Shown: positions 9,187 to 17,419 of the stretch, in pieces
Position numbering within the stretch: the first letter of the stretch is position 1
How the letters are laid out: each line of letters starts with the position of its first letter
NCBI GenBank assembly: GCA_035623255.1
Contig: DASPTU010000072.1
Coordinates: 1 to 26,389 of the forward strand
DNA: 26,389 nucleotides
Direction: 5' to 3'
From: JAFAGX01 sp035623255
GTDB taxonomy: Bacteria; Acidobacteriota; Terriglobia; Terriglobales; Acidobacteriaceae
The notes under the pieces: model-generated
Seen by the model: the letters and a program-made list of their open reading frames with translations, nothing else
The model's database searches: none
What the model was told of the DNA's origin: nothing
Program-made: the position numbers and the translations under genes

Positions 9187-10440
9187 GTGGTTGCCTTGAC
9201 TCAGCGAATCGAAAGCCTTGAACAAATCGAGAAACTTCTTGCCAGCCAAACCCTCCATGGGTCAGAGTCCCTCTGTAAATTGTTGCGTTATTTGGCCAAT
9301 CATTCCTTAGAGCATTCCAACGTTCCCCCCAAGGAGTACCAGATTGCGACGGAGGTGTTCGGGCGCCAAAAGGATTTCGATCCACATCTGGACTCGATGG
9401 TGCGAGTCCAGATTGGTCGTTTACGTTCCAAATTGGCGGAATACTATGCTTCCGAGGGAACCGAGGATCCCCTCGTGGTGGAAGTACCTAAGGGAACTTA
9501 CGCTCTCGCTTTTCACCCAAGAACTCCCCAAACTCCGCAATCCACCCCAGCTACGGCCGGAGAAGCCGCTGTTGGAACTGTCGCGGATGCTAGCTCTCTC
9601 CGCAGATGGTTTGCTGTCACTCTCGGCCTGTCAATTATTCTCACCGCTATAGTTGCTATCGCCACGGACCGGCTCCTAAGGCGGCGGGCCGACATGGGCA
9701 TCTCTACCACGCAGACTCCAGAGACTCCAGCGGCTTTGCGCGTCTTCTGGCAAGGTTTTCTCACGGGACCTGGGGAGCCTTGGGTAATCTTTAGCAATGC
9801 CGCATTCATAGGTCTGCCCGATGTCGGAATGCGATATTACGATCCGTCGCGCGATCCAAAAGACAAGATTTTTGACCATTATACGGGGGTCGGCGAGGTG
9901 CTAGCCGTGCACAGCTTGGATACTGCCTTTGGTCTCCTCCATCAGCCACTCCGCGTGAAGCGTGGCAGTCTGTTTTCACTGGACGATGCCAAAAACAACG
10001 ACCTCATTTTCGTTGGTTCTCCGACCGAGAACTTAACCCTCCTCGACATCCCAGGGACGCAGAGTTTTGTCTTTAAAACCGTGGCTTCCGGCTCCCGCAA
10101 AGGGAATGTCGAAATCATCAACGTCCATCCGCGGCTGGGAGAACCCAGAGAGTTTCTGGCCACTCCGGCCAACCAGCCGCCCCTCACCGAGGAATACTCA
10201 GTGGTGGCTCTCGTGAAAGGGTTGAATCCTTCGCGTTCTGCCCTGATCCTTGCTGGCACCACCACTATTGGCACGCAAGCCGCCGTCGAGTACGTGTGTC
10301 AGCAGAGCTCTCTCGAGGGATTACTCCAGCGCCTGTCTGTTTCAAAGGCTGGTGATCTAAAACCGTTCGAAGCTGTCATCCACGTAAAGGTCGTCCGCGG
10401 AGTCCCCGTCGGTTCGGAGCTTGTCGCATTGCGCAAATGA
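9187..10440 (+). CDS. Membrane-anchored winged-helix-type transcriptional regulator with periplasmic sensor domain
   Basis: A 417-aa protein. Residues 1-110 match a DNA-binding-like N-terminal domain common in Acidobacteriota, with hallmarks such as LCKLLRYLANHSLE, KEYQIATEVFGR, FDPHLDSMVRVQIGRLRSKL and VVEVPKGTYA. A Pro/Thr/Ala-rich linker leads to one transmembrane helix at about 141-160, followed by Arg residues. Residues 170-417 form a domain of unknown fold that would face the periplasm. The architecture resembles CadC/ToxR-type one-component regulators that read a periplasmic signal and act on DNA from the membrane. It is divergent from the TonB receptor gene, the arrangement expected of a local regulator (inference). 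The start is a GTG at 9187 with no clear ribosome-binding site; a TTG three codons later is an alternative. Confidence 0.8.
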   Translation: MVALTQRIESLEQIEKLLASQTLHGSESLCKLLRYLANHSLEHSNVPPKEYQIATEVFGRQKDFDPHLDSMVRVQIGRLRSKLAEYYASEGTEDPLVVEVPKGTYALAFHPRTPQTPQSTPATAGEAAVGTVADASSLRRWFAVTLGLSIILTAIVAIATDRLLRRRADMGISTTQTPETPAALRVFWQGFLTGPGEPWVIFSNAAFIGLPDVGMRYYDPSRDPKDKIFDHYTGVGEVLAVHSLDTAFGLLHQPLRVKRGSLFSLDDAKNNDLIFVGSPTENLTLLDIPGTQSFVFKTVASGSRKGNVEIINVHPRLGEPREFLATPANQPPLTEEYSVVALVKGLNPSRSALILAGTTTIGTQAAVEYVCQQSSLEGLLQRLSVSKAGDLKPFEAVIHVKVVRGVPVGSELVALRK

Positions 10441-10536
10441 CCAGCTCAGTTGGCACTTCTCCAAAGCGACGGTCTCGCTGTTTCGGTTTTCCTTGCTGCG
10501 ACATCCTCGCTGACATGCGAACTTCTATTTATTCCC

Positions 10537-12363
10537 CTATTGCTTCTTGGCACCTGGTGTCGTCAGCTTCGGATTGAGAGTTGCGGCTCTCTCAAATTCC
10601 TTCTGTGCTTCCTCTAGTTTGCCCTGCTGACGCAATGCCAGCCCCAGTTCGAAATGCGCAGTCGCATAATCTGGCGCCGCGTTGATCGCCACCCGGAATT
10701 GCGAAATCGCGCCGTCAAGATCTCCCGCGTTGAGCAGACGCCGGCCGGAGTTCGTGGCAAAAAGCGCCGCCTGCTCGTTGGTTTTCTGCTTCGAAATCTC
10801 CATGCCCGCGCGAGCTTCTGCCGCCGCTCCCTCGTTGTCTCCGAGTTGGCGCAGCACTGCGGCCAGCGTTGTGTGTGCGCCGGCAAAATCCGGCTGCAAT
10901 CGGATCGCTTCGCGCAGCGCCGCTGCGGCTTCCTTCAGATCGCCCTTCTGCTTCAGGACGGTCCCCAGCGTGTAGTCCGCCTCTGCGTAATCGGGCTTGA
11001 CCTGAACAGCCGCGCGCAGTTCCTCGATCGCTGCCGCATAGTCACCCTGCTGCCAAAGCGTCACCCCGAGTGTGTAATGCGCATCGGGCTGCGCGGGATC
11101 GAGTTTTGCGGCTCTGCGAAATTCTTCTACCGCTTCGTTGAGCTTATCCTGCAATTTCAGCGCTAGCCCCAGGTCGTAGTGCAGCGTTGCATCTTGCGGT
11201 GAAAGCTCCAGCGCTCGCTGGAATTCGGATATGGCCGCGTCGAAGTCTGCCATCTGGAGATACGCCGCGCCCAAATTTCCACGGTACCCGCTGTCGTCTG
11301 GCCGCAGCCGGAGGGCCATTTCGAATTCGGTGACGGCCGCGTGGCCCTCTCCCGTCTGGAGAAAAGACAGTCCCAAATTGTTGTGGACGTCTGGATCATC
11401 AGCGTTCAGTTTAACCGCTTCGCGAAAGGCTGCGATTGCTTGGTCCACGTTGCCCTCTCGCTGCATCAGCAAACCCAAATTGTTTTGGGCGTCGGGATAA
11501 CTGGGGCTCAGTGTCACACATTTTTGCAGTTCGCGCATCGCAGCGGCGTTGTCTCCACTGTTCTTCAACACTTGCGCAAGATAATAGTGGGCGCCGGGGT
11601 CGTTCGGATCCAAGTCCACGGCCGTGCGTAGATGTTGCCCGGCCTCCTGCATCGATTTTTCCTGATAGCGCAGAACACCGAGGTGGAAGTGCGCCTTTTC
11701 AAAATTCGGCTGCAGCCGCAGCGCCTCGGAAAATTCCGTGGCCGCGTCGGGAGAATCGGATTTCTGCACCAGCACGGTCCCCAAATCATCGTGCAGCTCG
11801 GGCCGTTGCGGTTCGAGTTCGATTGCGCGGTGGAGCTCGGCGCTCGCTCCTTCCAGGTCGCGCGATAAATTCAGCATGCGCGCAAGGATGTGATGCGTTT
11901 CGGAATCGGATGGGGCAAGCCGCGCCGCCTCCCTTGCCTCCTTCATGGCACCGGGCAGGTCGCTGCTCCCGGCCAGGGCGGTCGCGAGATTCATGTGTGC
12001 TTGCGCGAATCCTGGATTTAATTTCAAGGCGATGCGGTACTGCTCGATGGCGGTGGCGAGTTCACCTTGCGCCGCAAGGACCCATCCGAGGGAGTTGCGA
12101 GCCTCAGGGCTTTTGGGCGCCAGTTTCACCGCGCGTTCAAAGGATTTCCGCGCGCCTCCCAAGTCGCCCCTCTGCAGGGCTTCCATTCCCGCACGGTAGA
12201 TTGCTTCCGGATTCGCCTGAGCGGGTCTCTGGTCAGCACTTCTTTCCTGTGCAGTAAGCCCTGGTCCAAGAAACGCCGCGAGGGCCAGCAGCCCCGTGCA
12301 AATCGTGCGTGCCTGTTGCAAAGACGGAAGCGAAAAATTAGACCACTGGAAATTCAAGTGCAT
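10537..12363 (-). CDS. Exported protein of about 16 tetratricopeptide repeats
   Basis: A 608-aa protein with an N-terminal signal peptide (hydrophobic ICTGLLALAAFLG, likely cleavage near LTAQ). Nearly the whole mature chain is made of about 16 consecutive 34-residue TPR units (for example PDAQNNLGLL, PDVHNNLGLS and PDAHYTLGVT starting successive repeats). Such an array forms a superhelix for binding partner proteins; no enzyme domain is present. The ATG at 12363 is chosen over an adjacent GTG one codon earlier; no strong ribosome-binding site is visible. It is transcribed away from the CRTAC1 gene at 12457 across 93 bp and converges with the regulator. It may scaffold the secreted enzymes of this island, but no direct evidence supports that. 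Confidence 0.87.
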   Translation of the reverse strand: MHLNFQWSNFSLPSLQQARTICTGLLALAAFLGPGLTAQERSADQRPAQANPEAIYRAGMEALQRGDLGGARKSFERAVKLAPKSPEARNSLGWVLAAQGELATAIEQYRIALKLNPGFAQAHMNLATALAGSSDLPGAMKEAREAARLAPSDSETHHILARMLNLSRDLEGASAELHRAIELEPQRPELHDDLGTVLVQKSDSPDAATEFSEALRLQPNFEKAHFHLGVLRYQEKSMQEAGQHLRTAVDLDPNDPGAHYYLAQVLKNSGDNAAAMRELQKCVTLSPSYPDAQNNLGLLMQREGNVDQAIAAFREAVKLNADDPDVHNNLGLSFLQTGEGHAAVTEFEMALRLRPDDSGYRGNLGAAYLQMADFDAAISEFQRALELSPQDATLHYDLGLALKLQDKLNEAVEEFRRAAKLDPAQPDAHYTLGVTLWQQGDYAAAIEELRAAVQVKPDYAEADYTLGTVLKQKGDLKEAAAALREAIRLQPDFAGAHTTLAAVLRQLGDNEGAAAEARAGMEISKQKTNEQAALFATNSGRRLLNAGDLDGAISQFRVAINAAPDYATAHFELGLALRQQGKLEEAQKEFERAATLNPKLTTPGAKKQ

Positions 12364-12456
12364 CACCGGACAAAAATTCTAGCACGCGCTGGTCGCAGAT
12401 TACCCAATAGCCAGTCCGTCGCAAACGCCAGTTCCTCCTTGCTATCATGGAAGCCC
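12364..12456. promoter_or_regulatory. Short divergent intergenic region (TPR protein / CRTAC1 protein)
   Basis: A 93-bp gap between two gene starts that point away from each other, so it must hold, or be close to, promoters for both. I see no consensus -35/-10 pair. A GGAAG at 12449-12453 sits just before the CRTAC1 start and may serve as its ribosome-binding site. Confidence 0.35.
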
Positions 12457-14226
12457 ATGAATCACAGAGCTTGGACGCGGTACATTTTCCAAGGGGTTCT
12501 ATGCTTTGCCTGCCTCGCCGCAAGTCTTTCCTACCAAATTCACGCGCAAAACAGTCCAACCCATAGTGCGGAAGTGAAACTTGCAGCCGATGCCCAGCTA
12601 AAACCGCTCGCTCATTTCACCGACATCGCCGCAAAGGCTGGGCTCACGTCGCCGGTAGTCTTCGGCGGAGTGAACACGAAAAAGTACATTATCGAAACCA
12701 CGGGAACGGGCGTGGCCGTTTTCGATTACGACAACGACGGCTGGCCGGACATTTTTATTGTCAACGGCACAACGCTCGACCCCCTCGACAAAAGCAAAAT
12801 GCCCACGAGCCATCTTTATAGAAACAATCACGACGGAACGTTCACCGACGTCACTGAAAAGGCGGGTCTGACGCACACCGGGTGGGGCCAAGGAGTGTGT
12901 GTCGGCGATTACGATAATGACGGCTACGAAGATTTGTACGTCACATACTACGGAAAAAATGTCCTGTACCACAACAACGGCGACGGAACATTCGCCGACG
13001 TGAGCGAAAAAGCCGGAGTCGCAGGCAGTGGGAAAGCCTGGGGCACAGGCTGCGCGTTTCTGGATTACGACCGCGACGGGAAGCTGGACTTGATCGTCGC
13101 CAATTACGTCGATTATGACTCGGCTACAGCGTACGCACCGGGTGAGCGCCCGTCATGCATGTGGAAGGGCGTTCCGGTAATGTGCGGGCCGCGCGGACTG
13201 CCGTGGGCGAAAAACATTCTATATCACAATAAGGGAGACGGCTCGTTTGAAGACGTGACGACGAAAGCCAGAATCGACCAGACTAACGGGCATTATGCCT
13301 TCAGCGTTTCGACGCTGGACTACGACGACGATGGCTGGCCCGACATTTTCATCGCTTGCGACAGCACAGCGAGCATCCTGTATCACAACAATCGCGACGG
13401 CACATTCACGGATGTCGCGGTTGTTTCGGGAGCGGCGTTCAACGAAGACGGTCGCGAACAAGCCGGGATGGGCTCGACCGTGGCGGATTATGATGGCGAC
13501 GGGCGGCTAGACATTTTTAAGACGAATTTTTCAGACGACACCTCCACGCTGTACCACAACAACGGTGACGGCACATTTGACGACAAAACATTTGCGGCGG
13601 GGTTCGGGCTGAATACCAAGTACCTCGGCTGGGGCGTAATGTTTTTCGATTTCGACGACGATGGCTGGCCGGACCTGCTCCTGGTGAACGGGCACGTTTA
13701 TCCGGAAGTGGACAGCGCGCACCTGGGGAGTGAGTTCCAGGAACCGAAGATTCTGTATCACAACAACGGGAACGGAACGTTTACGGATATTTCGGCGAGT
13801 GCCGGTCCGGGGATTACCGCAGTGAGTTCGGCGCGAGGGCTGGCCATGGGCGATTTGTGGAACGACGGAAGAATTTCCGCAGTGATCAGCAACATGAACG
13901 CGCCGCCGATGCTCCTGGTGAACGACGTGCGGAATGGAAATCATTGGATCGCGTTCCGCACGGTGGGGTCGAAGTCCAACCGGGACGGTATCGGCGCGAA
14001 GATCACGATGAAGGCGGGGGCGCGGACGTTCGTCGATGAAGTGAGAAGCGGATCGAGTTTTGATTCGAGCAGCGACATGCGCGTTCATTTTGGCCTCGGG
14101 GAGATGACAAAGATCGATTCGGTGCAGGTGCGCTGGCCCAGCGGGCTGGTAGAGCGGTTTGAGAACTTAAAGGTGGATATGATCCAAACGCTGAAAGAGG
14201 GCAGTGGTGTGGAAGCGAAGAAGTGA
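12457..14226 (+). CDS. CRTAC1 family protein (FG-GAP/VCBS repeats plus ASPIC/UnbV domain), Sec-exported
   Basis: A 589-aa protein beginning with a Sec signal peptide (hydrophobic GVLCFACLAASLS). The body is a beta-propeller of FG-GAP/VCBS repeats, each with an aspartate-rich calcium-binding loop: FDYDNDGWPDIF, GDYDNDGYEDLY, LDYDRDGKLDLI, LDYDDDGWPDIF, ADYDGDGRLDIF, FDFDDDGWPDLL and a degenerate seventh copy. An ASPIC/UnbV domain follows from about residue 490 (GSKSNRDGIGAK, VRSGSSFDSSSD, VHFGLG, VRWPSGL). The ATG at 12457 has GGAAG just upstream; the open frame before it overlaps the neighbouring gene and is not coding. Proteins of this family are exported and thought to bind ligands or partners; no catalytic activity is established. 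It is a clear paralogue of the gene at 15438-17273. Confidence 0.9.
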   Translation: MNHRAWTRYIFQGVLCFACLAASLSYQIHAQNSPTHSAEVKLAADAQLKPLAHFTDIAAKAGLTSPVVFGGVNTKKYIIETTGTGVAVFDYDNDGWPDIFIVNGTTLDPLDKSKMPTSHLYRNNHDGTFTDVTEKAGLTHTGWGQGVCVGDYDNDGYEDLYVTYYGKNVLYHNNGDGTFADVSEKAGVAGSGKAWGTGCAFLDYDRDGKLDLIVANYVDYDSATAYAPGERPSCMWKGVPVMCGPRGLPWAKNILYHNKGDGSFEDVTTKARIDQTNGHYAFSVSTLDYDDDGWPDIFIACDSTASILYHNNRDGTFTDVAVVSGAAFNEDGREQAGMGSTVADYDGDGRLDIFKTNFSDDTSTLYHNNGDGTFDDKTFAAGFGLNTKYLGWGVMFFDFDDDGWPDLLLVNGHVYPEVDSAHLGSEFQEPKILYHNNGNGTFTDISASAGPGITAVSSARGLAMGDLWNDGRISAVISNMNAPPMLLVNDVRNGNHWIAFRTVGSKSNRDGIGAKITMKAGARTFVDEVRSGSSFDSSSDMRVHFGLGEMTKIDSVQVRWPSGLVERFENLKVDMIQTLKEGSGVEAKK

Positions 14227-14291
14227 GGAAGGGGCTCGGGGTTGTGGCTTGCTGGGCACCATGAATCGCCGACCGAAAGGTTTGAGGTGAA

Positions 14292-15308
14292 TCAGGGAGC
14301 GGCCTGGCGTGGCGAATTATGCGGCGCGAGAGACCGAGCTTTAGCAAGCCCGATGAATTTGTCGGCGGCGCCGTAATAAAGATAGTAGAGGCCATCCTTG
14401 AGGACGAGGCCCTCGAAGAAAGTGACGTTGGGGACCTGGCCGAGTTTTTCCCATTCTTTTTCCGGGGAGAAGGTGGGCGAGCCGGAGCGATAAAGAAGTC
14501 TACGCGGATCGGCGCGGTCGAAAATGGCAACACCAGCGCGGTAAACGAGTTGATCGTCGGCGCCGTTGTAGATGAGGACGATGCCTCCCGGGGTAATGAC
14601 GGGAGGCGGTCCGGGCTCAACAACGCGGGAATCAAATTTCCCAGGACGTCGGGGGAGGACAGGCGTCCCTGTCGATTCGGACCAGTGCATAAGATCGGCA
14701 GACCAGGAGAGGCCCATCTGGTCGGTCTTGTCGGCGGCTGTGCCGAGCCAGTACATCCAATACTTTCCAGCGATTTTTTCCGGGACGATAGCGCCTGACT
14801 TTGTCCAGCCCACGTTCCAGTTGCCCTTGTACGAGGGCAGGATGATGCCTTTGCGCGTCCAATGAATCAAGTCGCTTGATGTTGCAAGGCAAAGCTGAGC
14901 GTCCTTTTTGTTGTAGCCGGTGTAAGTGAGGTACCAGATGTCGTGGAATTTCTGCAGGCGCGGATCTTCGACGCCGCCGTCTTTCTCGTAATCAGTCTCG
15001 GGAGAAAGAACGGGCTCAGGGCGGCGCGTGAAGTGGAGGCCGTCGGTGCTTTCGGCGTAACCGAGGCGGGAGGTGCCGAATGAATCTTGCGCACGGTAAA
15101 GCATGACGAACTTGCCGTTGTAGAAGACGACGGCTGGGTTGAAGGTGCCGGCGGATTCCCAGCCCGTGCCTTGCGGGGAGAGAATTGGCGCGTCCGACGC
15201 GCGCTTCCATTCACCGAAGGGGAGGCTTGAGGTCTGGGCGGCGAGGGCAAGGGAGGCGCTGAAGGCTAGGAGGAAAAAGAGCACGTTGCGACGGGAGCGG
15301 CGTGGCAT
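14292..15308 (-). CDS. Exported GH130 family glycosidase or mannoside phosphorylase
   Basis: A 338-aa five-bladed beta-propeller enzyme of glycoside hydrolase family 130, whose members phosphorolyse or hydrolyse beta-mannosides. Family marks: FNPAVVFYNGKFVMLYR near residues 57-72, GGVEDPRL at 111-118 (D116 as the likely catalytic acid), YLTYTGYNKKDAQL, and a C-terminal PNVTFFEGLVLKDG / YYGAADKFIGLA block. The ATG at 15308 starts a basic, hydrophobic signal peptide (RRSRRNVLFFLLAFSASLALA), so the enzyme is likely periplasmic. Export makes phosphorolysis less obvious, because inorganic phosphate is better supplied in the cytoplasm, and hydrolysis should be considered (inference). It lies 129 bp downstream of the Tat-type CRTAC1 gene on the same strand, probably one transcript. 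No ribosome-binding site is evident. Confidence 0.85.
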   Translation of the reverse strand: MPRRSRRNVLFFLLAFSASLALAAQTSSLPFGEWKRASDAPILSPQGTGWESAGTFNPAVVFYNGKFVMLYRAQDSFGTSRLGYAESTDGLHFTRRPEPVLSPETDYEKDGGVEDPRLQKFHDIWYLTYTGYNKKDAQLCLATSSDLIHWTRKGIILPSYKGNWNVGWTKSGAIVPEKIAGKYWMYWLGTAADKTDQMGLSWSADLMHWSESTGTPVLPRRPGKFDSRVVEPGPPPVITPGGIVLIYNGADDQLVYRAGVAIFDRADPRRLLYRSGSPTFSPEKEWEKLGQVPNVTFFEGLVLKDGLYYLYYGAADKFIGLAKARSLAPHNSPRQAAP

Positions 15309-15437
15309 TAGGGGAGTGTACGACGAGAGAGGGCAACAGTCGACAGTTTGAGATTCCACAGAAAGAAGAAGAATTGAGACAGAGTGCTAGCAGATAGCAC
15401 AGCGGACGCCGCGATGCTTCGGATTGGCAGTGTGAGT

Positions 15438-17273
15438 TTACTTGGAAGGTTTGGGGGACTTGGGAGGATCGAACTGGGCGGTGCGGATGATGCCTTCGCC
15501 TTCCTTGATGAAAATCACCTGATTGGGCTTGAGGTCCTTCAGGGTATCGACGAGGCCGCTGGGCCAGCGAATTTCGATAAGGTCGACGCGCTCGGCAGTG
15601 CCGATGCCAAAGTGCACACGCAAATCGTTTTGGGAGAAATAGCCGCCACCGCTGCGGACCTCATCGATTTGAGGGTGAGGTTTTTTTTCGCCGGGAAGAT
15701 GCGTGACGCATTTGATGCGAGCGCCGATGCCACTGCGGTTGGATTTTTTGCCAATGGTCTTGATCTTGATCCAGTTATTTCCAGTGCGAGAATCGCAGCG
15801 GAGCAGCTGAGGAAAATCGTTGACAGTGTTAACAACGACGTCGAGATCGCCATCATTGTCGAAATCCCCGAAGGCGCAGCCGCGCGCAGCAACGGGAGTA
15901 GAAATGCCGGGTCCTGCATCGTAGGAGACGTCATCGAAGCGGCCATTGCGAAGATTCTTGTAAAGGAGCTTGCGCTGCGGGTAGCCGGCTTCCGTTTTTA
16001 GCTGCTCGACTTCAGGATAAACGTGGCCGTTGCAGATCAGGATGTCAGGCCAGCCATCGTTGTCAAAATCAAAAAACCCGCAACCCCATCCGAGATATTG
16101 CGTGTGCCTGCCGAGGCCAGCCTGGAAGGTGACGTCTTCGAAATTAGCGCCGCCGAGATTATGGTAGAGCGACGGAGTGTCTCCGGCAAAGTTGGTTTTG
16201 ACGAGATCGAGGTTGCCGTCGAGGTCGTAGTCGGCGGTGGAGATGCCCATGCCGGCCTGGGGTTTGCCGTCGGCGCTGAGGGCGCAGCCGGCTTCGAGGG
16301 CGATGTCGGCAAACGTGCCATCTTTTTTGTTGTGGTACAGGGCGCTGGCGGTGGAATCGTTGGCAACATAAATATCGGGCCAGCCGTCGTTGTCGAGATC
16401 GGCGGTGAGGACGCCGAGGCCGTAAGTGCCATTGGCTTTAAGGATGCCGGATTTTTCGCTGACGTCGGTAAAGGTGCCATCGCCATTGTTGTGAAAGAGG
16501 ATATTTTTTCCACCGTTGAGACCGGGAGGACCGCAGGCGACCATCACGCCTTTGTAGAGGCAGGGACCGGATTCGGGAACGGGCGCGGTTTTGAGATCGA
16601 GGTCGATGTAATTGGCGACGAAGAGGTCGAGATGGCCATCGCGATCGTAGTCGACGAACGCGCAGCCGGTATTCCAGCGCTTGCCGTTGCCAGCGACTCC
16701 GGTTCTTTCGGTGACGTCAGTGAAGGTGCCGTTGCCGTTGTTGTGGTAGAGGACGTTCTTGCCGAAGTAGGTGACGAATAGATCGTCGAAGCCGTCGTTG
16801 TCGTAATCGCCGATACAGACGCCCTGTCCCCAGCCAGAGTGAATGAGGCCGGCCTTGGCGGTGACGTCGGTGAAGGTGCCGTCGCGATTGTTTTTGAAGA
16901 GGCGGTTTATAGGTTCCTGACCCGGAGGAAAGCCTTCGAGGCGGCTGCCGTTCACGAGGAAAATGTCGAGCCAGTCGTCGTTGTCGAAATCGTAGAAGGC
17001 GACGCCGCAGCCGGTGGTTTCCAGCAAGTATTTATTTTTGTGTTCGCCGCCGAAGATGGTCTTGGCATTAAGGCCAGATTCGCGCGCAATGTTGAGGAAG
17101 GTGACGCCGAGATCGGCAGCGGGCGCCGAAGCGGAAGCATCTCCAGGATCCTGCTGGTGCGCAGCGGACCAGCGCGCCGGTAAAGGGCGGGCCAAGTGCA
17201 GAAGCTTCTCGAAGGGGAGAACTAGCGCGGTGCGGCTGAGCGATTGGAGAAATGCCCGTCGAGTGGGAGCCAA
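15438..17273 (-). CDS. CRTAC1 family protein (FG-GAP/VCBS plus ASPIC/UnbV), Tat-exported
   Basis: From the TTG at 17273 the product is 611 aa and opens with a twin-arginine signal, APTRRAFLQSLSRTALVLPF, so it should be exported already folded. Seven aspartate-rich FG-GAP loops follow (for example GDYDNDGFDDLF, VDYDRDGHLDLF, ADLDNDGWPDIY, GDFDNDGDLDVV). A C-terminal ASPIC/UnbV domain follows (GKKSNRSGIGARI, VRSGGGYFSQNDLRVHFGIG, IRWPSGL). The start is uncertain: 17273 has GGAAAGG 10 nt upstream and places the RR motif at the N-terminus as usual, while another TTG at 17372 would add 33 residues before it. It is closely similar to the protein at 12457-14226 over its whole length but uses a different export route. 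It is upstream of the GH130 gene and divergent from the glycosidase at 17420. Confidence 0.87.
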   Translation of the reverse strand: MAPTRRAFLQSLSRTALVLPFEKLLHLARPLPARWSAAHQQDPGDASASAPAADLGVTFLNIARESGLNAKTIFGGEHKNKYLLETTGCGVAFYDFDNDDWLDIFLVNGSRLEGFPPGQEPINRLFKNNRDGTFTDVTAKAGLIHSGWGQGVCIGDYDNDGFDDLFVTYFGKNVLYHNNGNGTFTDVTERTGVAGNGKRWNTGCAFVDYDRDGHLDLFVANYIDLDLKTAPVPESGPCLYKGVMVACGPPGLNGGKNILFHNNGDGTFTDVSEKSGILKANGTYGLGVLTADLDNDGWPDIYVANDSTASALYHNKKDGTFADIALEAGCALSADGKPQAGMGISTADYDLDGNLDLVKTNFAGDTPSLYHNLGGANFEDVTFQAGLGRHTQYLGWGCGFFDFDNDGWPDILICNGHVYPEVEQLKTEAGYPQRKLLYKNLRNGRFDDVSYDAGPGISTPVAARGCAFGDFDNDGDLDVVVNTVNDFPQLLRCDSRTGNNWIKIKTIGKKSNRSGIGARIKCVTHLPGEKKPHPQIDEVRSGGGYFSQNDLRVHFGIGTAERVDLIEIRWPSGLVDTLKDLKPNQVIFIKEGEGIIRTAQFDPPKSPKPSK

Positions 17274-17407
17274 AAGTCGAGTGACCTTTCCGCACGAAGT
17301 CCTTATCAGAAATCGGCGCTTTCCTTTATAGTAAGGCCGAAATAGCGCTGCCGGAAACCCAAGCAGGACCAATAAGAATGATACGGGATGGAAACGAGCA
17401 AGTCCTC

Positions 17408-17413
17408 AGGAGG
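17408..17413 (+). promoter_or_regulatory. Shine-Dalgarno AGGAGG deciding a GTG start
   Basis: A perfect AGGAGG lies 6 nt before GTG at 17420, in frame with the long glycosidase gene. The upstream in-frame ATG at 17378 has no ribosome-binding site and would add residues before the signal peptide. This decides the start. Confidence 0.85.
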
Positions 17414-17419
17414 CGGAAA

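Noticed and set aside
10465..10492. Possible terminator after the regulator (AGCGA/TCGCT with T-rich tail)
   Set aside because: A 5-bp stem and interrupted T-run are too weak to call.
12067..12456. N-terminal extension of the first CRTAC1 gene upstream of 12457
   Set aside because: It overlaps the start of the divergent TPR gene and would bury the signal peptide; the ATG at 12457 has GGAAG upstream.
16023..16781. A 252-codon open frame on the plus strand, rich in Val/Ala/Gly/Glu
   Set aside because: It is the mirror of the aspartate-rich FG-GAP repeats of the minus-strand CRTAC1 gene. The repeats' codon pattern keeps the opposite frame open, and there is no independent evidence of a gene.
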